This document shows, in pieces, positions 31,926 through 42,499 of a stretch of DNA of 64,000 nt. The translations under genes were made by a program, and so were the position numbers. Position 1 is the stretch's first letter, and the number at the start of each line of letters is the position of its first letter. The DNA is taken from assembly GCA_934045075.1 (NCBI GenBank), contig OW203747.1, forward strand, positions 5,352,357 through 5,416,356. Direction: 5' to 3'. Under the pieces are notes generated by a model. It ran no database searches, was not told where the DNA came from, and saw only the letters and a program-made list of their open reading frames with translations. Origin of the DNA: Yponomeuta sedellus (taxonomy: Eukaryota; Arthropoda; Insecta; Lepidoptera; Yponomeutidae).

Positions 31926-32109
31926 GAACCGTAATAGGATGCAAAGCCAAAGCAATTCATTTAAGGTATGTGCCGAATATTACGAGTACAACATTAATAT
32001 TTTAGCATTTTGGTTGCAACCAAACCCTACTGACGCTTATGTAGAGAGCATAAGTGTAAAGGTTGATGTGCAGTTGACTGTAATATAATATGATTAACAA
32101 GATATTATA

Positions 32110-32250
32110 TTGTATTTTCTAAGGTTAACACGAGCACTAGACATAATTAAAACTGTTTCTATACGGATTTATGCTCGTTTATTACATTTTTACAATTTTC
32201 CGACGTTTCGGCAGTTTTACAGGTGCCGTGGTCTCGGATGACTGAGGTGG
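32110..32250 (+). repeat. One-armed relative of the 16.8-kb palindromic element
   Basis: TAAGGTTAACACGAGCACTA, GACATAATTAAAACTGTTTC and CCGACGTTTCGGCAGTTTTA then CAGGTGCCGTGGTCTCGGAT. Confidence 0.7.
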
Positions 32251-32384
32251 TAGGCATATTTTTCAAAGCATTAACTGTTAGTTTACTACCCTCGGCAAAA
32301 ATTACAAAAGTTAATTATGAAGTTACGTTCCAAAATAGGTAAATCAATTATTTTATATAAAGGCAACAATATTGATTATTAAAA

Positions 32385-33110
32385 CCTATTTTAGAGGCTA
32401 AAAATTCCACCCATGCCGGAATTCGAACCCGCGACCTCTGGCTATCCGTGCCAGCGCTCTTTCCAACTGAGCTAATGGACGACTCACCGGCATCAGTGAA
32501 ATTTCGAACCTCTTTACACTATTCTCTGTATTACGTACAGGCAGCGACATCTGGCTTAAGTAATTTGCATTACTTGCAGCCCCGAGTACCTACTTTGCAG
32601 TTAGGTTTTACATCGGAATGATATTGCTGTACCCACATGATTATACTATTTTTATTTTTAATGCACTAACCCGTGCTAAGGACAATTTTAAAAACCTATT
32701 TTAGAGCCTGAAAATTCCCAGCATGCCGGGATTCGAACCCGCGACCTCTGGCTATCCGTGCCAGCACTCTTTCCAGCTGAGCTAATGGGCGACTCACCGG
32801 CATCAATGAAATTTCGAACCTCTTTACACTATTCTCTGTATTACGTATAGGCAGCGACATCTGGCTTAGGTAATTTGCATTACTTGCAGCCCCGAGTACC
32901 TACTTTGCAGTTAGGTTTTACATCGGAATGATATTGCTGTACCCACATGATTATACTATTTTTATTTTTAATACACTAACCCGTGCTAAGGACAATTTTA
33001 AAAACCTATTTTAGAGGCTAAAAATTCCACCCATGCCGGGATTCGAACCCGCGACCTCTGGCTATCCGTGCCAGCACTCTTTCCAACTGAGCTAATGGGC
33101 GACTCACCGG
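32385..33110 (-). repeat. Tandem array of SINE family C (310-bp period)
   Basis: The reversed tRNA-like block recurs at 32411, 32721 and 33031, each 310 bases apart. The linking sequence (TTACGTA-AGGCAGCGACATC, CCGAGTACCTACTTTGCAGT, TTAGGTTTTACATCGGAATG) is nearly identical between units. Confidence 0.9.
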
Positions 33111-33320
33111 CGACTCAAAGAGCGCTGGCACGGATAGCCAGAGGTCGCGGGTTCGAATCCCGGCATGGGTGGATTTTTTTTTTATTTAATTAAATTTAAA
33201 TTAAATTTAATGGAATTTTATAAATATAAATTAAATAAATTAAAGGAATGCCTCTAAAATAGGTTTTTAAAATTGTCCTTGGCACGGGTTAGTGCATTAA
33301 AAATAAAAATAGTATAATAT
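33111..33320 (+). repeat. Inverted SINE C copy forming a foldback
   Basis: 33117-33171 (GCGCTGGCACGGATAGCCAG ... CGGCATGGGTGG) is the complement of 33030-33082 across a spacer of about 34 bases. It is followed by an AT-rich stretch and the sense tail ATTGTCCTTGGCACGGGTTA. Confidence 0.85.
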
Positions 33321-33798
33321 TGATTATGAGTAATTGAAGTTAAAAATTAAATTTATAAAACCATATTATATTCTTCTGCAATGTGATATAATATTACAGT
33401 CAACAGCACATCAATCTTTACACCTTCGCTCTCTACTCATTGGCGTTACGGGTGACTTTGCAACCAAAATGTAATAAAATGCAACAAAAGTCTGTCATCT
33501 GTGTGTCGATTGTATTTTGTTTTAAGAGCCTCCGCTCCATCAGATAGCTGCAGAGTGAAACCTAGTCCTTTCGCGCGCCTTAGAACAATAAGGCGCTATC
33601 TTTATAACTCAGGACCAAGTCACTCTTAAACTGGCGACGTAACTTCAGGAACAAAGGAGCTGCTTTTGATCCGTGTAATTTAAGACGGTAAACTTTTAAA
33701 GACTTTGTTGAAGTTAGCGGAGACAAAAAGCGCGATGGTTTTGGTAACTGCTCTCAAAGCTGCTGTTACGCCTGGCTATTGTTCTAAATATTGACAAC

Positions 33799-34192
33799 TA
33801 GCTGACCCAGCGAACTTCGTACCCCCTAACAGTCGATTCTTTTAAGAAGGATGGTTCTTACGGAGAGAAAAAAAAAAGAATCGACTGTTAGGCGGGAACG
33901 TACTCCAAGGAATATTTAAAAAAATATATTAGCGACATCGGTTCAGCCGCTCTCGAGATTTGCGCTTACCAACACATTCAGCGATTAATTTTTATATTAC
34001 TAGCTGACCCAGCGAACTTCGTACCGCCTAACAGGCGATTCTTTAATTTTTTATTTTTTTTCTCTCCGTAAGAACCATCCTCGCACGTCAAGGAATATTC
34101 TAAAAAAAGAATAAGCGAAATCAGTTTAGTTGCTCTCGAGATTTGCGCTTGCCAACACATTCAGCGATTCATTTTTATATCATAGAGATAGC
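33799..34192 (-). mobile_element. Two adjacent Helitron-like short elements
   Basis: Each starts AGCTGACCCAGCGAACTTCG and ends TTCAGCGATT-ATTTTTATAT (33799-33996 and 33998-34190). The first has an internal palindrome joining AACAGTCGATTCTTTT to AAGAATCGACTGTT. A sense copy is at 51475-51672. Family recognition is from known lepidopteran Helitron-like ends. Confidence 0.65.
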
Positions 34193-34224
34193 TACCAATC
34201 ATATGGCATTTTCAGAGATTTGAG

Positions 34225-34490
34225 GACAGTCAATATCGCCATCATCGCCAGCCATTTGACGCCCACTGCAGTACATAGGCCTCCCTCATGGTTTTCCAAG
34301 CTTCGCGGTCTTGTGCCACCCGCATCCAGCGACTCCCCGCCACCGTAACCAGGTCACCATCTGGTGGACGGCCTGTCCACGCTGCGTCGTCCGGACCGCG
34401 GTCGCCAGGTCAGAACTTTTTCGCCCCAACGACAATCAGTTCTTCGAGCTATGTGCCCCGCCCGCTGCCACTTCAATGGAGCAATTCTTC
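34225..34490 (-). pseudogene. RTE-like LINE 3' coding end
   Basis: Minus strand: SRWMRVAQDREAWKTMREAY then VLQWASNGW, the usual end of insect RTE-type polyproteins. The upstream part is frame-shifted. It abuts a SINE at 34500. Confidence 0.65.
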
Positions 34491-34499
34491 AACAGATAC

Positions 34500-34765
34500 T
34501 CGATATCAACCCTTGTATATCCCCACTGCTGGGGCACGGGTCTCTTCCTACAACGCAGGAAGGTTAGGCCATACTCCACCACGGGAGCCAAGTCCGGGTT
34601 GGTAGAGGATTGTAAGACAGTGGAGGGCCTTACTGTCGTATAAGTTATCAAGCCGCCCATAAGGTCTTTGACATGGTTTAACGACTGCAATTACATGATA
34701 GCCGGCACCAACGGCTTAATGTGCCTTGCAAAGGACGGAAGCGCTCGGAATAATGCCACTATGGA
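34500..34765 (-). mobile_element. 5S-derived SINE-1, head missing
   Basis: GATATCAACCCTTGTATATC through GGAAGCGCTCGGAATAATGC. The 5S-like head is lost. Confidence 0.8.
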
Positions 34766-35164
34766 TGGCTGGCACCTGTTCGCATCTTCGGCTGATGAGG
34801 TTTCAGACTACCCTCAATCAGCCATCACAAAGCACTATTAGGGTTGCGACACACTACACTGACAATGTCTGACGATAAGCCATGCGACTTTTTTCCACTC
34901 GAACACTTCTTGATGATTTTAAAAACCTATTTACTTCTTGATGACCGGATCCCACGTTTGCGACAGTTTGAAACCACATTCCCGATTAAAATTTTTGTGT
35001 TTCTTAATTTCAACCGCTTCACGCACAATTCGGTGTTCTCGTGACCACGATGACTGTAACGTCGTCAAAACGTCGAGGTAAAATAGCAATAAATTACAAC
35101 GCATTAAGCCCCGAAAATATTCTATGTTTTACAGTTTAGTTTCCTTCCCCCTTCTCCAGGCTAA

Positions 35165-35525
35165 ACGGATGTTTAAAAACCTATTTAGAGGCTAAAAATT
35201 TCACCCATGCCGGGATTCGAACCCGCAACCTCTGGCTATCCGTGCCAGCGCTCTGCAAAGTAGGTAGTCGGGGCTGTAAGTGATGCAATTTGCTTAAGCC
35301 AGATGTCGCTGCTTGTACGTAATACAGAGAATAGTGTAAAGAGGATCGAAATTTCACTGATGCCGGTGAGTCGCCCATTGGCTCAATTGGTAGAGCGCTG
35401 GCACGGATAGCCAGAGGTTGCGGGTTCGAATCCCGGCATGGGTGAAATTGTCAGCCTCTAAATAGGTTTTTAAATTTGTCCTTAGCACGGGTTAGTGCAT
35501 TAAAAATAAAAATAGTATAAACGGA
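35165..35525. mobile_element. SINE C inverted dimer
   Basis: Reversed tail and tRNA-like half (35168-35254, ending GTGCCAGCGCTCT) meets a sense copy that starts GCAAAGTAGGTAGTCGGGGC and runs through the full tRNA-like block to GGTTAGTGCATTAAAAATAA at about 35510. Confidence 0.8.
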
Positions 35526-35953
35526 TGTTTGTATAGCGTGAAAAAATTCTCGCCTTTAGTAGATACAATTAAGATAAAAGGAAAACTTTCACTGTTTACA
35601 AGTTAAGAAGTAATAGTCGGCCAACTTGTAGAACGAAATCTTTACCATTAAAATACCATTAAAAATTACATTCTGGAAGTTGTTTTTTGGCCCGGCACGC
35701 ATTTCATCACATTTCATAAGTACGTAGGTCAGATTTGGTGACATTCTTTCATTCCATACTTCTTCCTTCAGCCGCGATGGTCACAGAGCGGGTTGAATCT
35801 TAATTAACCATCACTTTCAATTGAGAAACAATTTTCTTAATGAATGCAAAAACTCTACCGTTGTGGCTCCTGTGACGATGTAAATTGTCAGGTCCCTACT
35901 CTAAAGTGCCCATATTTTATTAATAACAAAAATCTGTAACTATAAATAGCCCA

Positions 35954-36068
35954 TAACCCGACTGCTGACCATTAACTACTAAGTAACTGGGACAAATCTA
36001 GTTGCTAGTTGATAATTGTCGAATTTGGGTCCCGCCTGCTCAGTAAATGATTGTCAGCAGTCGGGTTG
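35954..36068. mobile_element. Small MITE-like inverted repeat
   Basis: AACCCGACTGCTGACCATT and AATGATTGTCAGCAGTCGGGTT are inverted about 115 bases apart. No coding. Confidence 0.55.
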
Positions 36069-36339
36069 ACGATAATTTTTGTCTTTGTGGTGATTTTATA
36101 CTAGGCTTAGCGGCTTTGTACTATATTTGTATATAATTTCTGTTACTGTAATTTCTGTACCCACTAGTCAGATATTAACAAATTATATTATATTATTTGT
36201 CAAAATCTAACTAGTACTTTCTTTGACTCTGACTAGGACTTTTGGAAAGCGAAATACTTTACGGATTATTGATAAAATAATTATTTTAAAAAAAAATATT
36301 CTTTATTAATAAGCATATCAAAAGTACAATGTAACATAC

Positions 36340-36430
36340 ATACATATTTTTCTTCTTCAGGCTATATTAGTCCACTGCTGGACATATCCCACCCCTAATG
36401 AGCGCCATAGCACCCTGTCTGCCTGAAACG
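36340..36430 (-). repeat. RTE-like LINE 3' tail
   Basis: TTCTTCTTCAGGCTATATTA and CCACTGCTGGACATATCCCA are the reversed end of the 62-kb copy. Confidence 0.65.
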
Positions 36431-36453
36431 CGGTTCAAAAAATGTGTAAAGTA

Positions 36454-36482
36454 CAGCTTGTCTATTAAGTCATGAAATTAAA
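36454..36482 (+). repeat. Left terminal inverted repeat of the 36.5-kb transposon
   Basis: 29 bases identical to the complement of 38611-38639, preceded by TA. Confidence 0.92.
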
Positions 36483-36672
36483 TAAGGGCAACCCTGTCTA
36501 ACAACTGGCAACTCCTATTACGTAGTGGCCACACTGTATACAGTGACCAAAAATTTTGATCTTTGCAGGACAAACCAACTATTCAAAGTAAAAAAAACTC
36601 TAAGTATTTTATTATTGTAGATAAAAATAATTGATTTAACATTAATTTCAACATCAATTTGAAGATAATGAT

Positions 36673-37464
36673 TTAATCACTATCTTCAAATTCCAAATAT
36701 TCTACATCCAAAGAGATATTTTCATCACTAGAATCATCAGCAACACTGCTGTCATCGCTAGTATCTTCGGTTATGCGGATTATTAAATCATCTACGTCTT
36801 GATAAAGGGTCCTTCCTCGTTCGTAATATTCATTTTCCAGATCTACGACATGACGGCAGCAGTTTTTCCATGTCTCAGCAGTGATGTTGTTAAAGGCCTC
36901 TTCAGTTAGCTTCTTCACATCCCGGGAACCAACATTGTGTGCAGCAACATTTTGTTTGACTTGAGCCCAGATGAGCTCAATAGGGTTCAAATCGCAGTGG
37001 TACGGTGGAAGCCGCACCACGGTATGCCCGTTTTCTCCCAAAAGCTCATCGATTGCATAGATTGGGCGAGGCTTATTTTTTTTCACCAAATTTAGCAAAT
37101 TCGGCTTTCTTAGTGTGGGATCAAACTGAATATTATTTTCCATAAGCCAAAGTTTGATTTCATCTACCCGGGATTGTGAGGTAGGAGCCTTATTTGTGGT
37201 CACGTTATGGTATGGAGCATTATCCATGACAATTATTGAAGGCTCGTGTAGGTTCGGTATAAGCTTTTCTGAGATCCACTTTGTGAAATTGTGCGCATTC
37301 ATCTCAGAATGGTAATCTTCCAGTTTATTTTTGCCAGTAAATATAAGCAAACAGTTTGGGACAAAGCCTTTTTCACTGCCGGCGTGGACGATTATGTACC
37401 GCTTGCCTTTAGATATATTTTGTGTAACGCCATCGACATTTATAGACTGCCAACATTTTTTGAC
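36673..37464 (-). CDS. Transposase exon 3 (DDE catalytic domain, C-terminus)
   Basis: The exon begins after TTTTTTCAG with VKKCWQSINVDGV and ends EFEDSD-stop. It carries the second catalytic Asp (VMDNAPYH, residue ~271) and the catalytic Glu (DLNPIELIW, residue ~353), with 81 residues between them. The C-terminal ~35 residues are very acidic (EDTSDDSSVADDSSDE). Phase 0 junction with exon 2 after SSYK. Length 263 codons plus stop. Confidence 0.9.
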   Translation of the reverse strand, partial: VKKCWQSINVDGVTQNISKGKRYIIVHAGSEKGFVPNCLLIFTGKNKLEDYHSEMNAHNFTKWISEKLIPNLHEPSIIVMDNAPYHNVTTNKAPTSQSRVDEIKLWLMENNIQFDPTLRKPNLLNLVKKNKPRPIYAIDELLGENGHTVVRLPPYHCDLNPIELIWAQVKQNVAAHNVGSRDVKKLTEEAFNNITAETWKNCCRHVVDLENEYYERGRTLYQDVDDLIIRITEDTSDDSSVADDSSDENISLDVEYLEFEDSD

Positions 37465-37555
37465 CTGAAAAAATAATAAAAACTGTTTTTATAATTATTT
37501 AAAGCGTCCTAACATAACCATTAAAATGTAAAATAAATATTAACGAAGATGTTAC

Positions 37556-37992
37556 CTTATATGAGGAGTGAATGTAGCTCTCATCTAGGTAAATTACATC
37601 TTTTCGTAACTCTTCTGGCAAATTTCTGTTTCTTCTTAGGATTCCTAAATACTCTTCTCTTTTAGCTGCTTTGTGCGGTTGTTCTATAAGAGCCTTTCTG
37701 TCTGTTGAACATCTCTTATAAGAGAATCCAATCGCTCTTAAAATTTTACGCAGAACTTCTAGACTGCAATCAAAATCTAGATCTGTTTTTGCAATCACTT
37801 GCAATTTTCTCAAGGTAGGTACTTCTTTCCGCACCGTATAAAAAAAGTGAACTTTTTGCCTAAGTGCACATAAAGTGAAATCATCCATTTCTTTTTTAGG
37901 ACGGCCGGGTCTGTGTTTACCAGGAGTTTCAAATATTCCGTTATTTGTGTACCCTTCATCCACAATGCGCCTAACCGAACTTTCAGATTTAC
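37556..37992 (-). CDS. Transposase exon 2 (HTH end, GRP motif, first catalytic Asp)
   Basis: The exon follows CTGTTTTAG and is joined to exon 1 by the split codon G+GT (Gly). It completes a helix-turn-helix (TGKSESSVRRIVDEG), then KHRPGRPKK, an AT-hook-like GRPR linker typical of Tc1/mariner transposases. Near its end is DVIYLDESYI, the first catalytic Asp (~181). The donor is AAG|GTAACA at 37555. 437 nt, no stop. GTG at 37963 is not needed as a start. Confidence 0.9.
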
Positions 37993-38297
37993 CTAAAACA
38001 GAAAAAAACTAACAATCGAATCTATCACAAAAAATATTTATTTATTATTTATTATTAAATATTTATTGTATTTTTTCAGTTAAGAAACAATTGATTTTGA
38101 TTTAGAAGTTCTATTGTCCAGAACAATGATGCTAAAGTATCAAGATGGTTTGGTCAGACTATAACGAAGTCAGGAAGGTCTCCAATATAACCTATAAACA
38201 TGCAATGTAAACAATGCTGTTTTTGACGCAGCATAAAATATTAAGTCAAATTTTAACTTACGATAAGACTTCAAATAAAGGGAGCACTCTTACGTAC

Positions 38298-38430
38298 CCG
38301 TCATAGCTGCTGTTCTAGCATATACATCGTCCAAATCCGATAAAATGCATCCAGCTTCGTGTTCCAATAAACATCGCTGAAAAACTTTGAAAATCACTTC
38401 CCGAGCTCCACTTCGAATTGTTTTTTTCAT
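38298..38430 (-). CDS. Transposase exon 1 (start codon, N-terminal DNA-binding region)
   Basis: ATG at 38430-38428 starts MKKTIRSGAREVIFKVFQRC and runs to TAAMTG. The donor is G|GTACGT at 38297. The exon supplies the first helices of the DNA-binding domain. With exons 2 and 3 the protein is 453 residues, longer than the usual ~340 of Tc1/mariner. Introns of 305 and 91 bases are unusual for this superfamily. Confidence 0.85.
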
Positions 38431-38610
38431 TGTAGATTATATTTACTTTATTTAACCATTCAAATTCAGATGAATTCAAACCGAAACAAAAAACAATTTC
38501 AAAATAATAGAGTCCACAACTCGATCTCGGTGACAGATTGTTATAAGGGTTTTTTTTTTGGTCATATTAGTGTTGCCAGAGACATAGGCATAAATATTTA
38601 TTACCAAGCA

Positions 38611-38639
38611 TTTAATTTCATGACTTAATAGACAAGCTG
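38611..38639 (+). repeat. Right terminal inverted repeat of the 36.5-kb transposon
   Basis: Exact complement of 36454-36482, followed by TA. Confidence 0.92.
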
Positions 38640-38644
38640 TACAC

Positions 38645-38905
38645 TTGTAACGGTGCAAACCTCTTCACGCCATTTTCATTTCTTTTCTATCTACCATTTT
38701 CAAATATTTAAATTAAGTACGTCACACATTCTTCGATTTCCCTCATTTTTCACCACTACTACTTTACGCTTTGACCAGATCGGACTTTTTACCTGCTTCT
38801 CCGTTTATCCGTTTTTATCCAGTTTTCTGTTAATATTACTACAATTCTACAAATAAAACCACACCTAAAGTCGTTCCAGAGTTTATTTATTATTATAAAA
38901 GTTAT
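38645..38905 (+). repeat. 94-bp-family element, single unit
   Basis: AACGGTGCAAACCTCTTCAC, CACATTCTTCGATTTCCCTC, TTTATCCGTTTTTATCCAGT and CACCTAAAGTCGTTCCAGAG. One unit only, where 29.3 kb has four. Confidence 0.8.
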
Positions 38906-39189
38906 ACAACGTTCCACACTTTGTGCCAAAAGGGCTACTATAACATAAAGGATTATTTACATGACAATGATGTCTGGAATTAAAGCCAGTACAGTGCATG
39001 AGTTCTATGTTTTACAATAATTATTTAAACTCTGTTAATTGAGAACTTTGAAAAGACTAATTTTGAAGTTTTATTGTCCATTGTTTCTCCAAAACGATCT
39101 ATATTTTGAAATGGACACCTAGTTTGACTTGTAACGTCCATTAAGCTGCAGTTGCTGCGCTACTGTGAATAAAACTTTTTCATTTCATT

Positions 39190-39312
39190 ACATTTCACTG
39201 CTCACGCAATAAAGCCACCAATTGTACCTCTTCTTTTATAACTGTTGTCTCTGTAATTATTTTCTGGTGTGTACAATAAAGAATATTCTTATCTTATCTT
39301 ATCTCATGATCA
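39190..39312 (+). repeat. LINE 3' tail with (TTATC)n
   Basis: GCAATAAAGCCACCAATTGT, CTGGTGTGTACAATAAAGAA and TATTCTTATCTTATCTTATC. It is followed by a partial direct duplication (TGATCAAGGTAAGATGCGGTT twice, about 39307 and 39381). Confidence 0.65.
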
Positions 39313-39399
39313 AGGTAAGATGCGGTTATTATTTCCTGGTGTGTGCATATCAATAATATTTTTATCTTAGTTTATCTCTTGATCAAGGTAAGATGCGGT

Positions 39400-40560
39400 T
39401 ACAGAGTAGAAACACAGGGAACTTAGAATATTCAAATTGAGTTTAATAATGTAACTGAAACCGGCAGGTCTGTGAAGGACTATGCCTAGTTTACTTTGGA
39501 CTTTGGGAAAACTGGGTCAAGTATAAAATGAGGTATTCTATTTCAATTTACGAGAAAAGATCCGGAGACTTTTGCTCAAAGATCAGAAATCTGCACAAAG
39601 AGTAAGCGGTATTTTAAAGTAATGAAACTTTAAGCAATCTGCTATTTGACACGTATCAAATTTGACGCGATAAATGAATATTTCCTATAGTATTTAACGT
39701 AAGAAACTGAAATATATTGATTTTGCTAAGTAAGTATGCAGGATGGCTGCGAAATTTGCAAAGTAAAAAAATTTTTTCCTCGTTTAATTCGTAACGGCGA
39801 AAACGCTATCCGCCATCTTGAAAGCATCTAAAGTATGTAAACAAACATCTTTCAGCCAGAGCCAGTGGACATTGATTATTATAGGACTTACATCAAAGTG
39901 ACCTTCACATAAATACACCCGTGTTTCAATTGATAAAGACTCGGGGTCTCTTTTGGCAAGTTTGAGCCAAGTTTTTCGAATGTTAATTTAACTGGGTACA
40001 CGAATCCACAACTTCCCGGGGGGTCTTTATTGGCGTGTGTTTTCATTCTCGAACAATGCAATAATGATAATTGGTATATTTTGGATGTAAATTCGATGAA
40101 ATCATGGTTGCGTTGTTGTTATTTCACTATGCTCAGAGATCACTTACAGAAAATTGAATGTCAAACTTTGTTTACAATTTTCTGGACTTCAAACCATAGA
40201 CAAAACGAGCTGACCGCGTTTTTGGCTGTTTAGGAAAATAAAGTTTTAAAATATATTTTTATGTTGCTTTTAGGTCCTCAAAAAATATACTAAAATATTT
40301 TTTGGTCTAATGGAAGAGTTATTTACCGTTTGAGACTTACTTGAAAAGAGAGCCAAATAGCGGATTAAACCAGTTCAACTTCAGTTGCAAGAAGGCTTAT
40401 ATATCTTATTCTCAAACTGAGTGGAACTGAGTCACAGTGACCTTGATAAGAACAAGATAATCTAATCTTTAAAAATGTCATATACCAACAACTTCGTTTG
40501 CATGGGAATTGCTTCATGAGAAGCGTCTTAAAGTGATAATATGTGCTGAACACCTGCCAC
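39400..40560. other. Non-coding, nothing recognised
   Basis: Unique-looking AT-rich sequence with no supported exon or repeat. Confidence 0.4.
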
Positions 40561-40572
40561 ATTCTGATTTCG

Positions 40573-40937
40573 ATATCAACCCTTGTATGTCCCCACTGCT
40601 GGGGCACAGGTCTCTTCCTGCATGGCTGGAAGGTTAGGCCATACTCCACCACGGGGGCCAAGTCAGGGTTGGTGGAGGATTGTAAGACAGCGGCGGGCCT
40701 TACTGTCAGAAGTTCTTAAGCCGTCTATAAGGCCTCTGACATGGCTTAACGACTGCCATTACATGACAGCCAGCACCAACGGCTTAACGCGCCTTGCGAA
40801 GCACGGAAGCGCTCGGAAAAATGCCACTAGCGGTAGTCATGGAACTGTCACACATCCTGCACCTGACCGCGCCTGTCGTTGCTTAACTCAAGTGATTGAT
40901 TCCAATCGCTCGGTTCGCCTAGGTCACAAGCGCTTCG
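40573..40937 (-). mobile_element. 5S-derived SINE-1, full length
   Basis: GATATCAACCCTTGTATGTC to GGTCACAAGCGCTTCG, all segments present. Confidence 0.85.
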
Positions 40938-41194
40938 ATTTAATTGACATTCTGATTTAATGAAATTTTATTCCTGACACTTTTCAAATCAAATCATTTA
41001 TTTACCAAAGAGCTTAAGTACTAGTGACACGATTAGAATTACCTTAATGTGGGTATGTAGGTTGGAGAAAGATTGCCACTGGTGTTCTTTGCACTAGGAG
41101 AAACAGTTTAGCGAGAAGTAGGAACGAGATTTTAATTATCAACTTTGTAATTTTTATTTGCACACTTCGCAGATGTCAAAATATGTGGTGCCTG

Positions 41195-41470
41195 CACATA
41201 CACACCAAATTAACCTTGGCATGTTAAACCTCTGCGAAGTTACACGAAGCGCTCGTAGCCTAGTGGAACCGAGTGATTGAAATCAATCTCTAGGATTAAG
41301 CAACAGCAGGCGCGGTCAGGTACTGGATTGGTGACCATCCCGGACAACCTCAAGTGGCATTTTTTTCCGAGTGATTCTGTGCTTTGCAAACAGTTGGTGC
41401 CTGCTGTCATTTAATAGCAGTCGTTAAGGCATGCCAGAGACCCTATGTGCGGCTTGATAACTCCTCGAAA
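41195..41470 (+). mobile_element. 5S-derived SINE with duplicated 5' flank (copy 1)
   Basis: The SINE starts at about 41247 (GAAGCGCTCGTAGCC) and stops near CGGCTTGATAACTCC. Its 50-bp upstream flank (CACACCAAATTAACCTTGGC, ATGTTAAACCTCTGCGAAGT) is also found before the SINE at 42.15 kb. Confidence 0.75.
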
Positions 41471-41699
41471 TGCAAATAATGTTCAGTAAAATGGAACACT
41501 CGATACTTCGTCGCCTTTGGAAATGGTTCGCCGAGAAACAAATCGGTACGAAAATAAACAAATGTTTTTGTTTTTTCTCTGCACACCTCAATTTAAAATC
41601 CAATTTCGTCGGTTCCCTTTTAAATTACTTTTTAAAGTAAATGCTTCAATTCGTTTGATATCTTTTAAAAGGCATTATAGAAAATGTTATTAAGAATGT

Positions 41700-41775
41700 A
41701 AAAAAACCTATTTAGAGGCTAAAAATTCCACCCATGCCGGGACTCGAACCCGCGACCTCTGGCCAACCGTGCTGC
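41700..41775 (-). repeat. SINE family C, truncated
   Basis: AAACCTATTTAGAGGCTAAA, CCACCCATGCCGGGACTCGA and CGCGACCTCTGGCCAACCGT, then a break into GC-rich unrelated sequence. Confidence 0.7.
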
Positions 41776-42084
41776 CCGCGCGGTAATTGTAAACAAATTC
41801 TTAATGCGTCTGTATTCTGTCTGATTCAACGCATGTTTGAATTTATTTGCAAAGGCCTTCAGGCTACGTCTGACACGCGTGCGTGTCGCGTCTTTATCCC
41901 TGCAAAGGCGCGTTGACGGAGCTTTTAAAAACCACGTGTGCAACAGCCTTTAGGCCACAGGCTGGCTGATAGGTAAAGTAAAAATATTTTACTTAGAATA
42001 TAAAGAAGCCCCGATAGTACACTAGGGTTCCCTTTATTGTTAAAACTGGAGCGCTCTTTATTTTCGGTTAAACTTTATTTATTG

Positions 42085-42498
42085 TTTGCACATTGACACC
42101 AAATTACCATTGGCATGTTAAACCTATACGAAGTTTATCTACGAAGCGCTCGTGGCCTAGTGGATCCGAGTGACGGAAATCAATCACTTAAGCATCAACA
42201 CGCGCGGTCAGGTACTGGAATTGTGACCATCCCGTGACTACTGCTAGTGGCATTTTTTCCGAGTGCGTCCGTGCTTCGCAAGGCGAGTTAAGCAGTTGGT
42301 GCCTACTGTCATGTAATAGCAGTCGTTAAGCCATGTCAAATGCCTTATGGGCGGCTTGATAACTTCTGTCAATAAGGCCCGCCACTGTCTTACAATCCTC
42401 CACCAACTCGAACTTGGCCCCCGTGGTAGAGTATGGCCAAACCTTCCTGCGATCTACGAAGAGACCCGTGCCCCAGCAGTGGGGACATACAAGGGTTC
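42085..42498 (+). mobile_element. 5S-derived SINE with duplicated 5' flank (copy 2)
   Basis: The flank CACCAAATTACCATTGGCAT, GTTAAACCTATACGAAGTTT precedes a near full-length SINE (42147-42498), paralleling 41.2 kb. Confidence 0.8.
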
Positions 42499-42499
42499 C

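Larger units (their letters stand above)
36454..38639 (-). mobile_element. Intact IS630/Tc1/mariner-type DNA transposon, 2186 bp
   Basis: The terminal inverted repeats start CAGCTTGTCTATTAAGTCAT and are perfect over 29 bases (36454-36482; 38611-38639). TA flanks both sides (36452-36453, 38640-38641). One three-exon transposase gene fills the minus strand. The perfect ends plus an open gene indicate a recent insertion. It landed immediately beside a 94-bp-family repeat at 38.65 kb. Confidence 0.92.

Noticed and set aside
32385..33171. CRISPR-like array (regular repeats)
   Set aside because: The repeat unit is a 310-bp SINE in a eukaryotic genome. There are no short repeats with unique spacers and no cas genes.
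40583..40960. 125-codon ORF (MYVPTAGAQVSS...) and similar ORFs at 17804, 19870, 28688, 34288, 52852 and 63429
   Set aside because: All are chance frames across the 5S-derived SINE body. The same peptide appears wherever that repeat occurs, with random breaks.
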